A DNA stretch of 8,362 nt from an uncultured Lachnospiraceae bacterium (GTDB taxonomy: Bacteria; Bacillota_A; Clostridia; Lachnospirales; Lachnospiraceae). The notes beneath the pieces were generated by a model. It searched no databases, was not told the origin of the DNA, and saw only the letters and a program-made list of their open reading frames with translations. The position numbers and the translations under genes are program-made. Positions 5,449 through 8,362 of the stretch are shown here, in pieces (the stretch's first letter is position 1; every line of letters begins with the position of its first letter). The stretch is from the NCBI GenBank assembly GCA_905200565.1, contig CAJKKX010000084.1, positions 1 through 8,362 on the forward strand, written 5' to 3'.

Positions 5449-5991
5449 TCATGCGCTGACGGTGATGGTAACGGGGATTTCCGTGTTCACCACTGCCTTC
5501 TCCCCGGTGTCCGGGTCATAGTACAGCACTGCGAATTTCCCTTCGTAGCCTCCCGCCGACAGCTTCCCCGCTGCGCCGTCCAGCAGCTCCAGCGCTGTCA
5601 CCTGGTGTCCGGGCTTCAGCAGGCCGGACTGGACGATGATCTCATCCTGTACCACGATCTGCAGCACCATGTCCTGCGTGGATTTCGTCGGGTTGGCGAA
5701 GAAAAGCTCTGCCGTCCCCTCTGACAGGGAGATATCTACTTCGTTGGAATAGCTTAAAGATACGGCTCCGCCGCCCTCCTCCGCTTCCAGCTTTTCATCA
5801 TCCTCATCCCCAATGGGTTCTGCGTTCGTTTCTTCCTGCTGGGGCGCATAGTCCGGCGTAAGTGCCGGAGCCGTATCCCGGAAGAACAGCGCCCATATGG
5901 TCACACCGACGGCGATGACCGTGATGAGCAGGAGAAGCAGGATCAGGATCTTGCTCCTGTTCCCGTTTTCCCTGTTTGCATTCTGCATCAT
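5449..5991 (-). CDS. Membrane-anchored exported protein TM1, paralogue of TM2
   Basis: The 180-residue protein has a basic N-terminus (NRENGNRSK), one strong transmembrane segment (about 14-37), an acidic linker (about 50-73, rich in Glu and Asp) and an outward-facing beta-rich domain. Key matches to the protein at 3444-3953 are EGTAELFFANP (91-101), QSGLLKPGHQV (121-131), and a terminal IPVTITVSA strand. The domain also holds YYDPDTGE (157-164). The start at 5991 overlaps the stop of the beta-helix gene in ATGATG (the ATG at 5988 is equally possible), with GGAGGTGAGG just upstream, so translation is coupled to that gene. The role is probably a membrane anchor or assembly partner for the exported proteins, by position only. 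No enzyme motif or known family was recognised. It is not a lipoprotein: no lipobox cysteine follows the hydrophobic segment. Confidence 0.85.
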   Translation of the reverse strand: MMQNANRENGNRSKILILLLLLITVIAVGVTIWALFFRDTAPALTPDYAPQQEETNAEPIGDEDDEKLEAEEGGGAVSLSYSNEVDISLSEGTAELFFANPTKSTQDMVLQIVVQDEIIVQSGLLKPGHQVTALELLDGAAGKLSAGGYEGKFAVLYYDPDTGEKAVVNTEIPVTITVSA

Positions 5992-8362
5992 TCCTCACCT
6001 CCTATCGTGACTGTGACCGTGCCGAGCATCCCGGCCGTAAAATCAGAAGACGGTCTGCCCGTCAGCGCCAGGTACGCTTTTCTTTCTTCTCCCCTGGCCA
6101 GAGCCACAGGCGCATCGATAAAGTTCCCGTCATCACCGGAAAATCTGCCGGATACCGTTGTAACAGACGGGCTGTACAGATAAGAAACCGTGGTATCCAC
6201 GCTGCCTGTGTTTTTGACGGTGATGGAGTTTCCTCCATTGTCCGCCGTCCACGCACCTTCCTCATAGGTGTAGGTGTCCGGATTCCATGCGCCGTCTGTG
6301 TAGGTGTATTCCAGCGCATCCCAGGAAACCTCCACGGAGATGACCTCCTCATTGGAATTCTTTACGGTTACGGTACCGTAACCGTCCACTGCAGAAAGAC
6401 TGCTGCCAACCGCAGCCTCCTCCGGAATCAGTGTCTGCGTACCATCTTCCGCCACAGCATACAGGGAATATCCCTCTGCCGGCAGATCGCCGGCAACTGT
6501 TCCGTCCTTCAGATATACGCTGCATACACTTCCGGTAAAGGTTCCGCCAAAAAGCTCTGGAACTCTCTTATTTTCAACCCCCGCGTAAATACCGTATTCT
6601 CCATAAAATGTCCCGCCATAAATACAGATCTGGACTTCCGCTTCTGTGCTTCTTTCGTACAGATAAATACCGCTTCTTGCGCCGTCGAATTCTCCTCCGC
6701 GGATCGTCAGCTTCACCGCCTCTTGCGTACCATGCTCGGCATACACTCCGTGATATTCCGTTCCGCGGATTGTTCCGCCAAGTATCTCCGTCTCCCCATA
6801 GGCCATGTAAAGCCCGTAAGCGCCAGTAATGGTTCCTCCGGAAACTGTCACGTTTCCGCCTACATTCCAGATACCGATATCAATTCCGCTGACCAGACCG
6901 CCGTTTACTGCAAGCTTCCCGCCCTGTACAAACGTTCCAAAAGACAAATTATTTCCTGTCGCTTTGATCTTGGCGTCTCCTTCGACAGAAACCTGCCCGC
7001 CATATATCCCTATTCCACAACCATATCCTGCAATCAGTCCGCCGCTAATCTGTACCGAAGCATCCTCCCCGGCACCCTCCGGCAGATAAATGGCATAATT
7101 GCCGACCACCTCTCCGCCTTCCACGCTGAGACTGCCAGACTCCACGTAAATACCGAAGCCCTGCCCGCCATAGCCATAGGTAATGGTATTTCTGACGGTT
7201 CCACCGGCAAGCACAAAACTGCCTCCGGTAATCTTGATAATGCCTCCCGTTTTTTCGTTATTGCTGCCTGACAGAGCGATATTGTCCGCCATTTTCAGTG
7301 TAATGCTGCTGCCCGACGGAACCTCCAGCGAACCCGTTCCGATATTTATGTTCTGCAGAAGCGTGACTGTTGCATTCTCTCCCGCTGCCGCCGCAGCACT
7401 CCATGCCGCATTGAGAGCAGCCAGGACAGTTTCATATTCTTCTCCGGTGGAATACAAGGTTTCACTGCCGCCCATCTCCACCAGCGCAACATAAGCCAGA
7501 TTGCGGGCCACCGTGACCGTACCGTAACCGTCCGCCGCCAAAAGCTCTGTGCCGCTCAGAACCGTATCCTCAATTCTGACCGTTGTGTCATCTTTTCCAA
7601 CGTAACAGTCATGATACTCTGCCAGCAGCCCCGCCAGGGCGGCATTATCCTTAGAGGATATGCTGCAGGTGCCGCCGGTAAAGGTTCCGCCGGACAGCTG
7701 TGTATTATCAGCTTCGGTAGAAAGCCCTATCTCCGTGCCGGTAATCGTTCCGGACAGAACCGACAAGCTGCCCTCGTTATTCACACCTGTTTTTCCGTTA
7801 ATGGTACTCCCATTAATTTCCGCCGTTCCATAACTATGGATATTTACCCCGTCATTCGGACTGTTGATGGTTCCTCCATTCAGGTAAGCCGTTCCTTCAT
7901 CCAGGTACACTCCTTTGACATATACGCCGGCGCTCCCTCCGCTTATCTCTCCGCCATTTATACTGACGCTGCCGGAAACCACCTGTACACCATACCGTCC
8001 GCCGGAAATCACAGCGTCCTCTATCATAACACTTCCGTCATTTCTTATATATACTCCATCTCTCGTGCCGCTGACGCTGCCCCCTTTCAAAGTAACGCTT
8101 CCATCCGCATATATTCCATAGTAGCTGTCGTTGCCGTTGGCCGCAATGCTTCCGCCTTCAAGCGTGGCACTTCCATCAACCCACATTCCATATAGACCGC
8201 TCGTAACGATACTGCCGCTCTTCATGGTAAAGCTGCCAGAAAAACTTACATCGATTACATAGTTAGCTTTTTCTGCAGACAGGACAACACCCTCCTGCAT
8301 AGCAAGTGTGATATTCGAACCAGCCTCCACCTGCAGAACCGACTGGCATGTCACATTCGTCA
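5988..8362 (-). CDS. Large exported right-handed beta-helix protein with C-terminal shared surface domain (N-terminus beyond window)
   Basis: The reading frame is open to the right edge, giving about 790 residues. No signal peptide is visible, so the GTG at 8354 is not the real start and the gene is partial. Numbering from that GTG, residues 8-282 and about 285-665 are two copies of one module. Each has a GS-x-ITL-x-M entry strand (13-19, 348-354), many short GG-x-I-x-G turns typical of a parallel right-handed beta-helix, and an exit segment with GGTFTG...CS...KD (222-235, 603-616) ending DGYGTVTV (275-282, 657-664). The second copy is preceded by an Ala-rich helical insert (about 305-325). 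Residues 672-788 are the shared domain (W678-x-x-L, WNP 690-692, GTVTV 778-782). No sorting signal or transmembrane tail is present. Beta-helix proteins of this type are often adhesins or polysaccharide-acting. No catalytic residues could be assigned. Its stop overlaps the TM1 start, indicating operon coupling. Confidence 0.9.
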   Translation of the reverse strand, partial: TNVTCQSVLQVEAGSNITLAMQEGVVLSAEKANYVIDVSFSGSFTMKSGSIVTSGLYGMWVDGSATLEGGSIAANGNDSYYGIYADGSVTLKGGSVSGTRDGVYIRNDGSVMIEDAVISGGRYGVQVVSGSVSINGGEISGGSAGVYVKGVYLDEGTAYLNGGTINSPNDGVNIHSYGTAEINGSTINGKTGVNNEGSLSVLSGTITGTEIGLSTEADNTQLSGGTFTGGTCSISSKDNAALAGLLAEYHDCYVGKDDTTVRIEDTVLSGTELLAADGYGTVTVARNLAYVALVEMGGSETLYSTGEEYETVLAALNAAWSAAAAAGENATVTLLQNINIGTGSLEVPSGSSITLKMADNIALSGSNNEKTGGIIKITGGSFVLAGGTVRNTITYGYGGQGFGIYVESGSLSVEGGEVVGNYAIYLPEGAGEDASVQISGGLIAGYGCGIGIYGGQVSVEGDAKIKATGNNLSFGTFVQGGKLAVNGGLVSGIDIGIWNVGGNVTVSGGTITGAYGLYMAYGETEILGGTIRGTEYHGVYAEHGTQEAVKLTIRGGEFDGARSGIYLYERSTEAEVQICIYGGTFYGEYGIYAGVENKRVPELFGGTFTGSVCSVYLKDGTVAGDLPAEGYSLYAVAEDGTQTLIPEEAAVGSSLSAVDGYGTVTVKNSNEEVISVEVSWDALEYTYTDGAWNPDTYTYEEGAWTADNGGNSITVKNTGSVDTTVSYLYSPSVTTVSGRFSGDDGNFIDAPVALARGEERKAYLALTGRPSSDFTAGMLGTVTVTIGGEE
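5991..6341 (-). other. Region encoding the C-terminal shared surface domain of the beta-helix protein
   Basis: About 117 residues from ISVEVSWDALEYTYTDG to GTVTVTIGGEE match, landmark by landmark, the mature parts of the two small secreted proteins at 4023-4580 and 4690-5226. The shared points are an aromatic strand with W-x-x-(L/M), an F/Y-TY strand, a W-(N/D)-P turn followed by TY, an I/V-T-V-x-N strand and a terminal G-T-(I/V)-T-V strand. The NHSNA motif of the small proteins is replaced here by NTGSV. The domain is thus used both alone and as a C-terminal module. Confidence 0.75.

Noticed and set aside
4690..6341. WxL cell-wall-binding domain in the secreted proteins
   Set aside because: The conserved tryptophan motif is W-x-x-L or W-x-x-M and sits near the start of the domain; the C-terminal WxL motif pair is not found. 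Only the cluster layout resembles WxL systems.
5976..7271. Long plus-strand open frame of 431 codons opposite the beta-helix gene
   Set aside because: It lies antisense to a gene with clear repeat structure and coupled downstream gene, encodes no recognisable motif, and has no ribosome binding site. Long antisense frames are expected opposite repetitive Gly/Thr/Ser-rich coding sequence.

Overview
The window looks like a Gram-positive gut Clostridia chromosome, most likely Lachnospiraceae-like. The reasons are strong GGAGG-type ribosome binding sites, a sortase substrate with an SPKTG sorting signal, Sec-exported surface proteins without outer-membrane features, and an Orn/Lys/Arg-decarboxylase-type gene. 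This taxonomic placement is inference; no rRNA or species marker is present. All nine genes I can support lie on the minus strand, so biological order runs from position 8362 down to 1. No stretch longer than 300 bases lacks a gene.

Surface-protein block (8362 to 2587, GC-rich). The block contains six genes: a large right-handed beta-helix protein whose N-terminus lies beyond the right edge; a membrane-anchored protein (TM1); two related small secreted proteins in tandem; a second membrane-anchored protein (TM2) that is a paralogue of TM1; and a short sortase-anchored wall protein with acidic Glu/Thr repeats. The beta-helix protein ends in the same roughly 120-residue domain that makes up each small secreted protein. 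Its landmarks are W-x-x-(L/M), then WNP/WDP, then a terminal G-T-(I/V)-T-V strand. Two junctions (beta-helix to TM1, and TM2 to wall protein) have identical ATGATG stop/start overlaps. The block looks like one cell-surface assembly of secreted subunits, membrane anchors and a wall-linked component. Its layout resembles the csc/WxL clusters of lactobacilli, but the WxL domain itself is absent. I do not recognise a described family for the shared domain. A 207-base gap in the middle (5242-5448) holds three abutting hairpins.

Boundary (2586 to 2421). Just after the wall-protein gene come a near-perfect palindrome with a degenerate relative, a second small inverted repeat, and a textbook promoter (TTGACG-17-TATAAT) for the next operon.

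Defence-like block (2420 to 361, clearly AT-rich). An SMC/OLD-like AAA ATPase and an RloB-family protein are separated by two bases and translationally coupled. The pair matches the RloA/RloB and AbiL-type ATPase-plus-nuclease-like anti-phage modules. The change in base composition suggests horizontal acquisition.

Left edge (287 to 1). The first 95 codons of a PLP-dependent Orn/Lys/Arg decarboxylase-family enzyme, with a plausible promoter of its own.
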